23,097 nucleotides of DNA from an uncultured Clostridia bacterium (GTDB taxonomy: Bacteria > Bacillota > Clostridia > TANB77 > CAG-508): positions 1 through 23,097 of the forward strand of contig CAKPKU010000016.1 of the NCBI GenBank assembly GCA_934167365.1, written 5' to 3'. The notes under the pieces were generated by a model. It saw nothing but the letters and a program-made list of their open reading frames with translations. It searched no databases and was not told the origin of the DNA. Positions within the stretch are counted from its first letter, which is position 1; each line of letters begins with the position of its first letter. Positions 1 to 8,499 of the stretch are shown here, one piece after another. The position numbers and the translations under genes are program-made.

Positions 1-601
1 GTATAATTTTTAGGCTATATGCCCATAATGCTATTTGCTTTCCATGTCCTCTTCCACCATACTTTTGGTCGCCATATATACTATGATTTCTACTTGATAA
101 TTGAACTCTTATTTGATGATGCCTACCTGTATGTAAATTTATTTTTACTACTGATAAATTTAAATCTTCATCATATTTTATAACTTCATAATCTAATTTA
201 GCCAACTTAGCATTTTTTGTTTCTTTCGTGACAACTTTGCTCATATTTCTAGCTTGATTTTTCAACAAATAATCTTCAAGTACTCCTCTACTTTCTTCAA
301 ACTTTCCATTTGCTATCACTAAATACTTTTTTTCAAATTGTTTTAATCGTACTTCTTCGCTAAGTCTTGATGCTGCTTTTGAAGTTTTTGCAAATACCAT
401 AACTCCTCCGACAGGTCTATCTAATCTGTGAACTAAACCTAAATAAACATTTCCTGGTTTTTTATATTTTTCTTTTATATACTCCTTAATTATTGTTAAC
501 ATGTCTATATCTCCAGTTTTGTCTGCTTGTGATGGTACATTACAAATTTTTTCAACTACTATTATATGATTATCTTCATATATAACATTTAAATTCTGCA
601 T
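1..601 (-). CDS. RluA-family RNA pseudouridine synthase, 3' end cut by window edge
   Basis: About 200 codons are present and the frame is still open at base 1, so the C-terminus is missing. The protein begins MQNLNVIYEDNHIIVVEK and contains the catalytic motif HRLDRPVGG (Asp near residue 61), followed by the family's conserved K-Y-L-V and H-T-G-R-x-H-Q-I-R-V-Q blocks and YGGRG near the edge. It converts specific uridines in rRNA or tRNA to pseudouridine. It starts directly in the catalytic domain with no S4 RNA-binding domain, as in the short RluA types. I chose the ATG at 601 because AAAGGA lies 9 bases upstream; the in-frame ATG at 610 would touch the ribosome site. Which uridine is the target cannot be told. 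Confidence 0.93.
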   Translation of the reverse strand, partial: MQNLNVIYEDNHIIVVEKICNVPSQADKTGDIDMLTIIKEYIKEKYKKPGNVYLGLVHRLDRPVGGVMVFAKTSKAASRLSEEVRLKQFEKKYLVIANGKFEESRGVLEDYLLKNQARNMSKVVTKETKNAKLAKLDYEVIKYDEDLNLSVVKINLHTGRHHQIRVQLSSRNHSIYGDQKYGGRGHGKQIALWAYSLKII

Positions 602-670
602 TTTTATCATTCCTTTAAATTAATTTGCTTTTATTTTTACTAACTTTTAATATTTTTGCCTTATAATATA

Positions 671-711
671 CATAATAAAATGTATTGCTAATTGCAATAC
701 ATTTTATTATG
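671..711. terminator. Perfect 18-bp inverted repeat, terminator of the methyltransferase gene
   Basis: Arms 671-688 and 694-711 are perfectly complementary with a 5-base loop. The right arm contains the stop codon of the minus-strand methyltransferase gene (707-709), so the hairpin begins inside the coding end. The stem is A/T-rich, and the flank is AT-rich without a long pure U run. It separates this gene from the downstream pseudouridine synthase gene. Confidence 0.7.
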
Positions 712-1564
712 CTTCCCATCTTCCATATATTCCACAAGGCAAAACTAAATTTGAACCTTTCATTGGAATACCAATTTCTCCATTTGAAAAAACACCTTTT
801 TTATGTATATTTATTCTTAATATATTTTCTAATACCATACTTGAAATTCCTGTTGTATATGAATTAATTAAGAAAAACAATGGATCTTCAGATAATACTT
901 TTGAACATAATTCAACTAAGTCATATATATTTTCTTCAAATTTCCAAACTTCTCCATTAGTACCTCTTCCATATGATGGTGGATCCATTACTATTGCATC
1001 ATATTTATTACCTCTTCTAATTTCTCTATTTACAAATTTAACAACATCATCTATCAAATATCTTACTTTTCGATCTTGTAATCCTGATGATTCAACATTT
1101 TCCTTTGCCCATGACACCATTCCTTTTGAACTATCTACATGACAAACTGAAGCTCCAGCTGATAAGCATGCTACTGTTGCTCCTCCTGTATATGCAAATA
1201 AGTTTAATACTTTTATTGGTCTTTTAGCACTGCGTATTTTTTCTATCATCCAATCCCAATTAACAGCTTGCTCTGGAAATAACCCTGTATGCTTAAATCC
1301 CATTGGTTTTATATTAAAAACTAAATTTTTATATTTGACTTGCCATGCGTTTGGAACTTTTTTATTATATTTCCATTGACCTCCACCTGTATTACTTCTA
1401 ATATATTCTGCATTTGCTTCTTTCCATTTTTTTGGAAATGTTTTTTCTTTCCATATTATTTGTGGATCTGGTCTTACTAAAATAATATCATTCCACTTTT
1501 CTAATTTTTCACCATTTGCCATATCAAGAATTTGATAATCATTCCAATTATTTGCTAAATTCAT
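707..1564 (-). CDS. Class I SAM-dependent RNA methyltransferase (RlmI-like, PF10672 type)
   Basis: 285 aa. The SAM-binding motif LNLFAYTGGATVACLSAGA is followed by the acidic ribose-binding strand HVDSS, the motif DDVVKFV, and the catalytic-region motif DPPSYGRG. This arrangement is typical of the RlmI/RlmK-like 23S rRNA methyltransferases and the related Methyltrans_SAM family. The protein is shorter than RlmI and lacks an N-terminal PUA domain, so the target RNA is uncertain. The start at 1564 has GGAG 6 bases upstream. The gene lies 12 bases downstream of the 57-aa membrane protein gene, so the two are probably one transcript, ended by the hairpin at 671-711. Confidence 0.88.
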   Translation of the reverse strand: MNLANNWNDYQILDMANGEKLEKWNDIILVRPDPQIIWKEKTFPKKWKEANAEYIRSNTGGGQWKYNKKVPNAWQVKYKNLVFNIKPMGFKHTGLFPEQAVNWDWMIEKIRSAKRPIKVLNLFAYTGGATVACLSAGASVCHVDSSKGMVSWAKENVESSGLQDRKVRYLIDDVVKFVNREIRRGNKYDAIVMDPPSYGRGTNGEVWKFEENIYDLVELCSKVLSEDPLFFLINSYTTGISSMVLENILRINIHKKGVFSNGEIGIPMKGSNLVLPCGIYGRWEA

Positions 1565-1576
1565 TTTTTTCTCCTA

Positions 1577-1750
1577 TTATATATTTTTTATTATATTAAT
1601 AAACTTTATCACTAATGCATAATCTACTGCTATAACTATTGCACATAAAATTATTATAAAAATAAATATTTTATTAATATTAACTTCTTCATCTATATCT
1701 TCACTTTTTTTAAAATTTATTTTTTTTAATGATTGTATAATATAAGCCAT
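1577..1750 (-). CDS. Small single-pass membrane protein (57 aa), function unknown
   Basis: This short gene starts with ATG at 1750 behind a strong ribosome site (AAGGAGGA, 5 bases before ATG) and ends at the TAA at 1577-1579. The product begins MAYIIQSLKKINFKKSEDID and then has one hydrophobic segment (about residues 29-52, rich in Ile, Phe and Val), with a cytosolic Lys-rich N-terminus. I do not recognise the family. It lies 12 bases upstream of the methyltransferase gene and is probably co-transcribed. A tandem 9-bp repeat (TTGACTTAT twice, 1762-1779) lies just upstream of its ribosome site. Confidence 0.72.
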   Translation of the reverse strand: MAYIIQSLKKINFKKSEDIDEEVNINKIFIFIIILCAIVIAVDYALVIKFINIIKNI

Positions 1751-1957
1751 CACAATCCTCCTTGACTTATTTGACTTATATTATTATATTCAAGGCTTGT
1801 ACTAAATAGAACAATAGCCTGTGTTAAATTGTTTGTGTATTTAAATTACATAGTAATTCTGTGTATAATATTTTGAAAACACCTTTTCATTATATCATTT
1901 CTGTATTAAAATTCAAGCTTTTTGAATATAATTATGTAACTTTCTTCCTATCACAGA

Positions 1958-1986
1958 TTGATTTTTTATTATAAATCTTGTATAAT
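1958..1986 (+). promoter_or_regulatory. Sigma-A-type promoter of the 485-aa orphan gene
   Basis: TTGATT (1958-1963) and TATAAT (1981-1986) are separated by exactly 17 bases. Transcription would begin near 1993, giving a leader of about 20 bases that carries the AGGAG ribosome site at 2004-2008. Confidence 0.7.
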
Positions 1987-2015
1987 TGTATTTATTATAA
2001 AAAAGGAGATTATGT

Positions 2016-3473
2016 ATGTATACTAATAAATATTTATATGAATCAAAAATATCAGAATTTTGTGATAATATTTTTAAAAGATCTAATTTAACACATAAAG
2101 AGTTTATAGAATCCAAATCTGATATAAAAAAAATTGATAAGTTAACAACAAATGAAAACAGAATAATTGTATATTCAAAATTAGATACAATTAGAGCCTC
2201 TTTAAGTAATTCTAATTGTAAATACAAGGATAAAATAGTTGATCTAATAGATAATATTAATATAAGAAATTCTCAATTAATTAGAAATACCTATTTAAAA
2301 AATATTAATGGTCCTATTACAAAGATATTAAAAGGTGATTTAAAATATTTAGGTAGTAAAATCGACTCACTAAAAAATAAAGATAATTTATCTGTAATGC
2401 AAAAAATACAACTAAAATTGCTTAAAACAGAAAAGAATTTCACCCAAAAATATTTATATCCTGCATCTATTAATAAACCATCTAGTATAAACTTAAAAAA
2501 TATATCAAAAATGCAAACATACAGAAAATATATTAAATTATTACAAAATCAAGATGAAAATGTAGAATATTTTAGCAACTTTATTAATACACAACTTAAT
2601 AGTTGTACATTACTCACTCCAAATGAAAAAAAAGATATTCGTAAAATTGTAAAAAATATGGATCAATCTGATATTTATGAAATTACACTAAAAAAACAAT
2701 CTGAAATGATAAAACATTTGCACAGATTGTTAAAAAATGAACAAACAAAAGCTAAAGCTCAAAAAATAAAAAATACAATTAAACAAGTTTCATATGATCC
2801 TTATTTAGAATGTATTCACTCATGTTTACAAAAAACACAATTCACTAATGAGGATATTCGTTTATGCGTTAGAAATTGTTATTTTGATGCTAAAACATCT
2901 CCAAGAGAAAGAGCTCAGCAAGTAATAGCTCTTTTACAACAAGAGGAATTATTAACAAAAAATTGTCAATTTAGTATATTACCTGAGTATACATTTGAAA
3001 TATCTAGGTGCACTGGAGATTTGAAATCTTATAAATTTGAATATTATGATAAAAATGAAATGTTAATAAAATCATCTTTATATTCTATACCTGATATGAA
3101 TGCTCAAATGAATATAAGATCTTCAAAAATAACAAAATCTAAAAAATGCAAAATTATAGATAATATTATTAATGATTTAACAGAAAAGAACTCTGGTCGT
3201 GATATAATTAGTGAATTAAAAATTAATCTTAATAATGAGCTTAATTATGATTCTTATATAAAATTAAATCCATATATATTATATATGTTAAAAGAAGAAA
3301 ACTTAATTGAATATGCTAAAGCATATATATCACATGAAATATCACCAATAGGATATAAATCACCTGTTGTATTTCATAAAGAATCTAATATTTCTAAAGT
3401 AAAAAAACCAACTCACTCAACTAATTTTTCAATAAATTCAAATACAGAACCACAATCTTCTTATATTAGATAA
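2016..3473 (+). CDS. Orphan lysine-rich helical protein with twin CX3C motif
   Basis: 485 aa. I do not recognise the family. There is no signal peptide or membrane segment, so it is probably cytosolic. The sequence is rich in Lys, Asn, Ile and Ser, with long predicted helices (for example around residues 215-260). The most distinctive part is a pair of CX3C motifs, C266-IHS-C270 and C284-VRN-C288, separated by 13 residues, an arrangement suited to a helical hairpin held by metal or disulfides. Several more single cysteines are scattered through the protein. The start at 2016 has AGGAG 7 bases upstream and its own promoter. It stands alone between the divergent 57-aa gene and convergent htpG and ends at a hairpin terminator. 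A role in sporulation is possible but the sequence does not show it. Confidence 0.85.
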   Translation: MYTNKYLYESKISEFCDNIFKRSNLTHKEFIESKSDIKKIDKLTTNENRIIVYSKLDTIRASLSNSNCKYKDKIVDLIDNINIRNSQLIRNTYLKNINGPITKILKGDLKYLGSKIDSLKNKDNLSVMQKIQLKLLKTEKNFTQKYLYPASINKPSSINLKNISKMQTYRKYIKLLQNQDENVEYFSNFINTQLNSCTLLTPNEKKDIRKIVKNMDQSDIYEITLKKQSEMIKHLHRLLKNEQTKAKAQKIKNTIKQVSYDPYLECIHSCLQKTQFTNEDIRLCVRNCYFDAKTSPRERAQQVIALLQQEELLTKNCQFSILPEYTFEISRCTGDLKSYKFEYYDKNEMLIKSSLYSIPDMNAQMNIRSSKITKSKKCKIIDNIINDLTEKNSGRDIISELKINLNNELNYDSYIKLNPYILYMLKEENLIEYAKAYISHEISPIGYKSPVVFHKESNISKVKKPTHSTNFSINSNTEPQSSYIR

Positions 3474-3501
3474 TTATTTGAATTTTATATATTTTAAAGA
3501 A

Positions 3502-3539
3502 AATACCAATATGAAATTGATAAACTTCATATTGGTATT
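3502..3539. terminator. Bidirectional terminator between the orphan gene and htpG
   Basis: A perfect 14-bp stem (3502-3515 with 3526-3539) and 10-base loop are followed by CCTTTT on the plus strand and preceded by A-rich sequence that gives U's on the minus strand. It sits between two convergent genes. A weaker 7-bp hairpin (3567-3573 with 3585-3591) lies nearer the htpG stop. Confidence 0.82.
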
Positions 3540-3617
3540 CCTTTTATATAATAAACTTTACTCAAACATTTGCATATAAATTTAGCAAATGAACAATTTA
3601 ATTTTTTACTATCATTA

Positions 3618-5498
3618 TTATTTTGAAATTAAATCACATATTAAATTACTAATTTCAGTAGGATTCTCTATTTCCAATCCTTCAATTAATTTAGCTTGTG
3701 CATATAAAATTTTAGTATATGTTTTTAGCTCTTCTTTATCATTTTCAAATAAAGTTTTAATTTTTTCAGCAATTGGATGATTTTCATTAATCTCTAATAC
3801 TGTTTTTGCTTGTATTGTTCTATCATTTGGTAATGCATTTATTACTTTTTGCATTTCAACAGATATTGCTCCTTCTGTTGTTAAACAAACTGGATGATCC
3901 TTTAATCTGTTTGTAAAACATACACTTGCAACTTGTGGTATTGTTTCTTGCATTAATGTAAACATATCTTTACACTCTTCATTTAATTTCTTTATTTTTT
4001 CTTTTTCTTCTTCTGAATCTAAATCTATGTTATTTGCTGAAACATTTGCAAATTCTTTTTCTTCATAATTCATTAAAACTTGAAGAACAAATTCATCTAT
4101 TTCATCTGTTAAATATAATATTTCGTATCCTTTGCTTTTTACACCTTCAACTTGTGGTAACATGTCTATTTTATAAGTATTTTCTCCACATGCATAATAT
4201 ATTTTATCTTGTCCTTCCTTCATTCTAGTAACATATTCTTTTAATGTTACTAATTTTTGCTCTGTTGATGAATAGAACATTAGTAAATCTTTTAATTTAT
4301 CTTTGTTAATTCCAAAATCATTATAAACTCCAAATTTTAATTGAATTCCAAATGTTTTGAAAAATTCTTCATATTTTGCTCTGTCTTTATTTAACATGTC
4401 TTCAAGCTCTGTTTTTATTTTTTTCTCAATATTTTTAGCAATTGTTTTTAATTGTCTATCTTGTTGTAATATTTCTCTAGATATATTTAAAGATAAGTCT
4501 GGGCTATCAACTAGTCCTTTTACGAAACTGAAATAATCTGGTAATAGCTCTTTACATTTTTCCATTATTAATACTCCATTTGAGTATAATTGAAGTCCTT
4601 TTTCAAATTCTTTTGAATAATAATTATATGGAACTTTTGATGGAATATAAAGTAACATATCATAATTTAATGTTCCTTCTACTGTTGTTCTAATTACCTT
4701 TGTTGGTTTATCAAAATCTCCAAATTTTGATGCATAAAAGCTTGTATATTCTTCATCTGTAACTTCTGATTTTTTCTTTTTCCAAATTGGAATCATACTA
4801 TTTAAAGTTTCTGTTGTAACTTTAGTAATATACTCATCTTTAGAGCCTTCTTTTAGCTCCTTTTTTTCTACATCCATTTGAATTGGATATCTTATATAAT
4901 CAGAATATCTTTTTACAATACCTTTTATTTTATATTCATCTAAAAATTCAGAATATTTTTCATCTTCACTGTCATCTTTTATGTGTAATATAATTGTTGT
5001 TCCGAAATCTTCTTTTTCAGTTTCTTCTATTGAATAGCCTTCTGCACCTTTTGATACCCATTTATATGCTTTTTCTGCTCCATATGGTTTACTTATTACT
5101 TCAATTTCCTTGCTAACCATAAATGCAGAATAAAAACCTACACCAAATTGTCCTATAATATCTATGTCTTCTTTCTTTTCATTTTCATTTTTAAATGCTA
5201 ATGATCCACTTTTTGCGATAGTTCCTAGGTTATTTTCTAATTCATCTTTATTCATTCCTATACCACTATCAATTATTGTAAGTGTTTTTTCATCTTTATT
5301 TGGATCTAATTTTATTATTAAATCTTCCTTATTTATTTTTATATTTTTATCAGTTAAAGATTTATAATATAATTTGTCCATAGCATCACTTGCATTTGAA
5401 ATAAGCTCCCTTAAGAAAATTTCTTTATTTGTATAAATTGAGTTAATCATTAAATCTAATAATCTTTTTGACTCTGCTTTAAATTGTTTTGTTTCCAT
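3618..5498 (-). CDS. htpG: Molecular chaperone HtpG (Hsp90)
   Basis: 626 aa, full length for bacterial Hsp90. The N-terminal GHKL ATPase domain shows [21 protein letters not shown] and [13 protein letters not shown], which form the ATP pocket and lid. The middle domain carries the SREILQQ motif whose Arg contacts ATP. A C-terminal dimerisation domain follows. It is an ATP-dependent cytosolic dimeric chaperone that assists late folding under stress. I chose the ATG at 5498 because GAGG lies 8 bases upstream; the frame can be extended to a GTG at 5507, but that would overlap the ribosome site. The gene is monocistronic with its own promoter, overlapped by a CIRCE operator, so HrcA control is likely. 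Confidence 0.97.
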   Translation of the reverse strand: METKQFKAESKRLLDLMINSIYTNKEIFLRELISNASDAMDKLYYKSLTDKNIKINKEDLIIKLDPNKDEKTLTIIDSGIGMNKDELENNLGTIAKSGSLAFKNENEKKEDIDIIGQFGVGFYSAFMVSKEIEVISKPYGAEKAYKWVSKGAEGYSIEETEKEDFGTTIILHIKDDSEDEKYSEFLDEYKIKGIVKRYSDYIRYPIQMDVEKKELKEGSKDEYITKVTTETLNSMIPIWKKKKSEVTDEEYTSFYASKFGDFDKPTKVIRTTVEGTLNYDMLLYIPSKVPYNYYSKEFEKGLQLYSNGVLIMEKCKELLPDYFSFVKGLVDSPDLSLNISREILQQDRQLKTIAKNIEKKIKTELEDMLNKDRAKYEEFFKTFGIQLKFGVYNDFGINKDKLKDLLMFYSSTEQKLVTLKEYVTRMKEGQDKIYYACGENTYKIDMLPQVEGVKSKGYEILYLTDEIDEFVLQVLMNYEEKEFANVSANNIDLDSEEEKEKIKKLNEECKDMFTLMQETIPQVASVCFTNRLKDHPVCLTTEGAISVEMQKVINALPNDRTIQAKTVLEINENHPIAEKIKTLFENDKEELKTYTKILYAQAKLIEGLEIENPTEISNLICDLISK

Positions 5499-5551
5499 AT
5501 AATACACCTCTTAAAATTATTATTTTCTAATATTTTTATTAGCTATTTTGT

Positions 5552-5580
5552 ATAATATACCCATTTTTTAGCAAAGTCAA
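5552..5580 (-). promoter_or_regulatory. Sigma-A promoter of htpG
   Basis: On the minus strand TTGACT (5580-5575) and TATTAT (5557-5552) are 17 bases apart. Transcription would start near 5545, about 47 bases before the htpG start codon. The -35 box lies inside the CIRCE element. Confidence 0.8.
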
Positions 5581-5594
5581 TACTGGAGTGCTAA
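5568..5594 (-). promoter_or_regulatory. Imperfect CIRCE operator (HrcA binding site) at htpG
   Basis: On the minus strand a perfect left half-site TTAGCACTC (5594-5586) is followed by exactly 9 bases and then CTTTGCTAA (5576-5568), which matches 6 of 9 bases of the consensus right half GAGTGCTAA. Spacing and position over the -35 box fit an HrcA operator that blocks RNA polymerase until heat stress. The right half is degenerate, so binding may be weaker than at groE or dnaK operons. Confidence 0.78.
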
Positions 5595-5633
5595 TTCACA
5601 AAAAGTTCACATTACTGTAATTTTTCTTTTTAA

Positions 5634-6563
5634 TTATTCTTTTTGCTCTGTAATTAAAATAGTTTCATCTTCATCTGTTCTGTATATTTTTGAGCCAATA
5701 TTTGTTAATCGTGATAATGCATCTTCTGTTGGATGTCCATATTTATTATCTTTTCCTACAGATATTAATGCAATTTTTGGTTTAATTTGATTTAAAAATT
5801 CCGTTGTAGTACTTGTTCTAGATCCATGATGTCCTACTTTTAAAATGTCAATTTCAGGCCAAGATCTTGAAGCTTCAACCACATCATTTGCATCTCCTGT
5901 GAATAGATAACTTACACCGTTAAAATCCATCTTAATAACAATTGAACATTCATTAAATTCTTTTTTGTTATCTCCTACTGCCATCACTTCACATTTTGCA
6001 TCACCTACATAAAATATATCTCCTACATTTGGAGTTGTTATTTTTAATTTCTTACTAGCTACTGCTTTAAGTACATCTTCATATGTCTTTGTAGTAGCTG
6101 GCACATTTGGCATATATATAGATCCTATTTCAAAGTTTTTTATTACATTATCTAATCCACCAATGTGATCTTCATGTGGATGTGTTCCTACTAAATAATC
6201 AATTTTACTTATTCCCAAGTCTTGTAGATATTTTACAACTGTATTTCCCATTTCATTTGTGCTAGCATCTATTAACATTGTTTTTTCATTATTAGATATT
6301 AAAATACTATCACCTTGTCCAACATCTAAACAGTATACTCTTAAATTTCCATCATTTGGTATAGTAGTTATACAATCATTTCCTGTTGTTATTGTTACAT
6401 TATCAAGGTTTTCTACAACTTCGCTAGAATTACTATAATTTGCTTGAGCTGTAAATATTTTTGATAATTCTGATTCTCCCCCACATATAGCAACAATAAT
6501 TATTAATGCTATTGTTATAATTATACCTATTATACTATTATTTTGATTATTTTTATTAGCCAT
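5634..6563 (-). CDS. Membrane-anchored MBL-fold hydrolase, ComEC C-domain-like
   Basis: 309 aa. Residues 11-27 form one hydrophobic segment (signal anchor), so the catalytic part is probably outside the membrane. The metallo-beta-lactamase fold follows: LDVGQGDSILI (79-89), the metal ligands in THPHEDHIGG (127-136), an Asp in FTGDAND, and GHHGSRTSTT near the end. It resembles the soluble hydrolase domain of the DNA-uptake protein ComEC and related stand-alone secreted hydrolases; a nucleic-acid or phosphodiester substrate is plausible but not shown. It is the last gene of a three-gene operon after the DUF3006 gene, a common pairing. AAGGAG lies only 2-3 bases before the ATG. Confidence 0.88.
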   Translation of the reverse strand: MANKNNQNNSIIGIIITIALIIIVAICGGESELSKIFTAQANYSNSSEVVENLDNVTITTGNDCITTIPNDGNLRVYCLDVGQGDSILISNNEKTMLIDASTNEMGNTVVKYLQDLGISKIDYLVGTHPHEDHIGGLDNVIKNFEIGSIYMPNVPATTKTYEDVLKAVASKKLKITTPNVGDIFYVGDAKCEVMAVGDNKKEFNECSIVIKMDFNGVSYLFTGDANDVVEASRSWPEIDILKVGHHGSRTSTTTEFLNQIKPKIALISVGKDNKYGHPTEDALSRLTNIGSKIYRTDEDETILITEQKE

Positions 6564-6594
6564 TTCTCCTTTGCCCCCTCATAAAATTTTAACT

Positions 6595-6909
6595 TTAGTT
6601 ATTCCATACTTGTCTCATTAGCTCTTGTATTCTTTCTTCAATCTTTTTTTGCTCTTCTATATCAATTATGTATTCTCCGTTTTTATATCTTAAAACTGTT
6701 CCATCAGTTGCATCTTTAGGTAGTTTTGATTTTTCTACTTCTATTAGCTCTCCAGATTCTCGTATTTCACATATTGCAATATCTCCTTCAAATCTATCAA
6801 TAACTAAAATCTTATCCATAATCTTTATCTCCCTTAATAAAAAATGTACAAAATTTTCATAATTAAACTTTTCTTCTGTGATATTAGAAATATTATTTTC
6901 GATATACAT
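6595..6909 (-). CDS. DUF3006 domain protein
   Basis: 104 aa from the first start; the recognisable DUF3006 domain (VIDRFEGDIAICE, then the acidic beta-rich part and DGTVLRYKNGEYIID) begins at residue 32. Two starts are possible. ATG at 6909 has AAAGGA 7 bases upstream and keeps a 30-codon extension that looks coding. ATG at 6819 (MDKILVIDRF) has GGGAG 9 bases upstream and gives the usual length of the family. I list the longer form but am not sure of it. The function is unknown. The family is often encoded next to ComEC-like MBL hydrolases, as here, 31 bases upstream of one. Confidence 0.85.
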   Translation of the reverse strand: MYIENNISNITEEKFNYENFVHFLLREIKIMDKILVIDRFEGDIAICEIRESGELIEVEKSKLPKDATDGTVLRYKNGEYIIDIEEQKKIEERIQELMRQVWNN

Positions 6910-6938
6910 GCAGTATTCCTTTCTGCCCCTGTAACCCC

Positions 6939-7832
6939 TTATTCAGAAAAATCAAAATTTGGTACATATTCTTCTTCATGATCTCCTAATTCCTGCATAT
7001 AGCCATTTTTTAAATCAATTTGATATAAAAATTTTTCGATTTCTTTATATTCCTTTTTTGTTAATTTTCTGCAAAGTAATTTATCATTTTTTGCCTTATA
7101 TGTTGGAAAATACTGTGCCATTAAGCTTATATATGTATCCTCATCAAAATTTTCCTTAATATATTTCAATATATTTTTTGTATTTAAAAGATGATTTGGA
7201 AGTATTAGATGTCTAATTATCACTCCTTTTTGTATAATTCCATTTTTATCAAAAATAGGATTTCCTACTTGTTTTTTCATTTCTTTTATTGCACTTGTTG
7301 CTATTTCAAAATAATTATCAACTTTAGAATATTTTTTTGAAATTTCGTTAGAATAGTATTTAAGATCTGGTAAATATACATCTATATATCCATTTAATTT
7401 TTGTATAGTTTCAACATTCTCATATCCATTTGTATTGTAAATAATTGGAATTTTTAGTCCATTATTTTTTGCAATCTTTATTGCCTCTATAATTTGTGGT
7501 ACATACATTGTAGGTGTAACTAAATTTATATTATTAACATTTTTTGATTGTTGATTAATAAAAATTTCTGCCAAATGCTCTATACTAATTATCTTTCCTT
7601 TATTTTCTTGACTTATTTCATAATTTTGGCAATATATACAATTTAAATTACAACCTGAAAAAAATACTGTTCCTGATCCATTTTTGCCACTTATACAAGG
7701 CTCTTCATAATTATGAACTGATGCTAATGCAATTCTTACATCATTATTACATTTGCATCTTCCTAATTCATTTTGTAATCTATTAACCTTACATTTATGT
7801 GGACAAATTTTACATTCTTTTAGCTCTTCCAT
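6939..7832 (-). CDS. Radical SAM protein, PflX / pyruvate formate-lyase activase-like
   Basis: 297 aa. The radical SAM motif CNLNCIYC (CX3CX2C) binds the 4Fe-4S cluster that cleaves S-adenosylmethionine. It is preceded by an N-terminal CKICPHKC segment and GRCKC, as in the PflX/COG1313 group and the radical SAM proteins of AmmeMemoRadiSam loci. The ending QELGDHEEEYVPNFDF also fits that group. The substrate is unknown. The sequence resembles glycyl-radical activases but no glycyl-radical enzyme gene is nearby. It is the first gene of the operon with DUF3006 and the MBL hydrolase (29 and 31 base gaps). A ribosome site AGGAAG lies about 8 bases before ATG. Confidence 0.88.
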   Translation of the reverse strand: MEELKECKICPHKCKVNRLQNELGRCKCNNDVRIALASVHNYEEPCISGKNGSGTVFFSGCNLNCIYCQNYEISQENKGKIISIEHLAEIFINQQSKNVNNINLVTPTMYVPQIIEAIKIAKNNGLKIPIIYNTNGYENVETIQKLNGYIDVYLPDLKYYSNEISKKYSKVDNYFEIATSAIKEMKKQVGNPIFDKNGIIQKGVIIRHLILPNHLLNTKNILKYIKENFDEDTYISLMAQYFPTYKAKNDKLLCRKLTKKEYKEIEKFLYQIDLKNGYMQELGDHEEEYVPNFDFSE

Positions 7833-7869
7833 TTCACATCTTCCTATTTAAAATATATTTAATATTTGA

Positions 7870-7898
7870 ATTTTACCATTAATTTACACTTTTTACAA
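7870..7898 (-). promoter_or_regulatory. Promoter of the PflX-DUF3006-MBL operon
   Basis: On the minus strand TTGTAA (7898-7893) and TAAAAT (7875-7870) are 17 bases apart, placing the start about 30 bases upstream of the first gene. Confidence 0.55.
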
Positions 7899-7969
7899 TT
7901 ATAAATTTAGTTATTTAGAATAATAATTTTTTTTTCGTAAATAATATGAATGAGCAATATCAATTGTTC

Positions 7970-7985
7970 GTACACATATGTGTAC
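7970..7985. promoter_or_regulatory. Perfect 16-bp palindrome next to a ribosome site
   Basis: GTACACATATGTGTAC reads the same on both strands and ends directly before the AAGGAGG (7986-7992) of the small membrane protein gene. It could be a repressor operator or, in RNA, a small hairpin that affects ribosome access. No regulator is encoded beside it. Confidence 0.55.
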
Positions 7986-7997
7986 AAGGAGGTTTTT

Positions 7998-8378
7998 ATG
8001 TCAGATAATCATATGGAAAATAGTCAGTCAGGTAGCTCAACTAATGTTGTTTGGCAAATAGTTGGTAGATTAATAACTGCTGGTGTAGTATTAGCAATCA
8101 CAGCATTTTTTACTCCTGGTTTTGAAATAAGTAATTTTTGGTCATTAGCTTTAGCAACTATCGTTCTTACTGTAATTGACTTTTTAATTGCTAAATTTAC
8201 AGGAATAAAAGCAAGTCCTTTTGGAAAAGGTTTTGTTGGATTTGTTTTATCCGCAGTAATTTTATATGTCACTCAATATTTCGTAGCTGGTTATGTTATT
8301 TCATGGATGGCTGCAATAATTGGTGCATTAATTTACGGTATAGTTGATTATTTTTTACCTGGCGACCAACAAATGTAA
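7998..8378 (+). CDS. Small multi-pass membrane protein, phage-holin-4-like family
   Basis: 126 aa from the ATG at 7998, chosen because AAGGAGG ends 5 bases before it; the frame can be extended to 7950 but the extension has no ribosome site and crosses the palindrome. A polar N-terminus is followed by about four hydrophobic segments: near residues 17-39 (GRLITAGVVLAITAFFTPGF), 42-60, 71-92 and 96-118. The pattern, including TPGF, LTVIDFLI and the final YGIVDYFLPG, resembles small Firmicutes membrane proteins often labelled phage holin family (PF04020-like). No phage genes are near and a lytic role is not implied. It is monocistronic, ended by the hairpin at 8383-8419. Confidence 0.82.
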   Translation: MSDNHMENSQSGSSTNVVWQIVGRLITAGVVLAITAFFTPGFEISNFWSLALATIVLTVIDFLIAKFTGIKASPFGKGFVGFVLSAVILYVTQYFVAGYVISWMAAIIGALIYGIVDYFLPGDQQM

Positions 8379-8382
8379 TTTA

Positions 8383-8419
8383 AAAAGACAAATTATGATA
8401 TATACATAATTTGTCTTTT
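8383..8419. terminator. Intrinsic terminator after the holin-like gene
   Basis: A perfect 15-bp stem (8383-8397 with 8405-8419) has a 7-base loop. It begins with four A's and ends with four T's, so it can act in both directions, also for the convergent gene that ends at 8500. A short GC-rich patch (8482-8501) with a small GGGC/GCCC hairpin lies between it and that gene. Confidence 0.85.
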
Positions 8420-8499
8420 CATTTATATAATAAATCATTGCCCATAAAATTACTTCGTATTTTTGGTGCACGAACAATTTTACGCGGGCCTTTCGCCCA

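Noticed and set aside
7950..7997. N-terminal extension of the holin-like membrane protein
   Set aside because: The upstream ATG has no ribosome site and its codons cross a palindrome; the ATG at 7998 has an ideal AAGGAGG.
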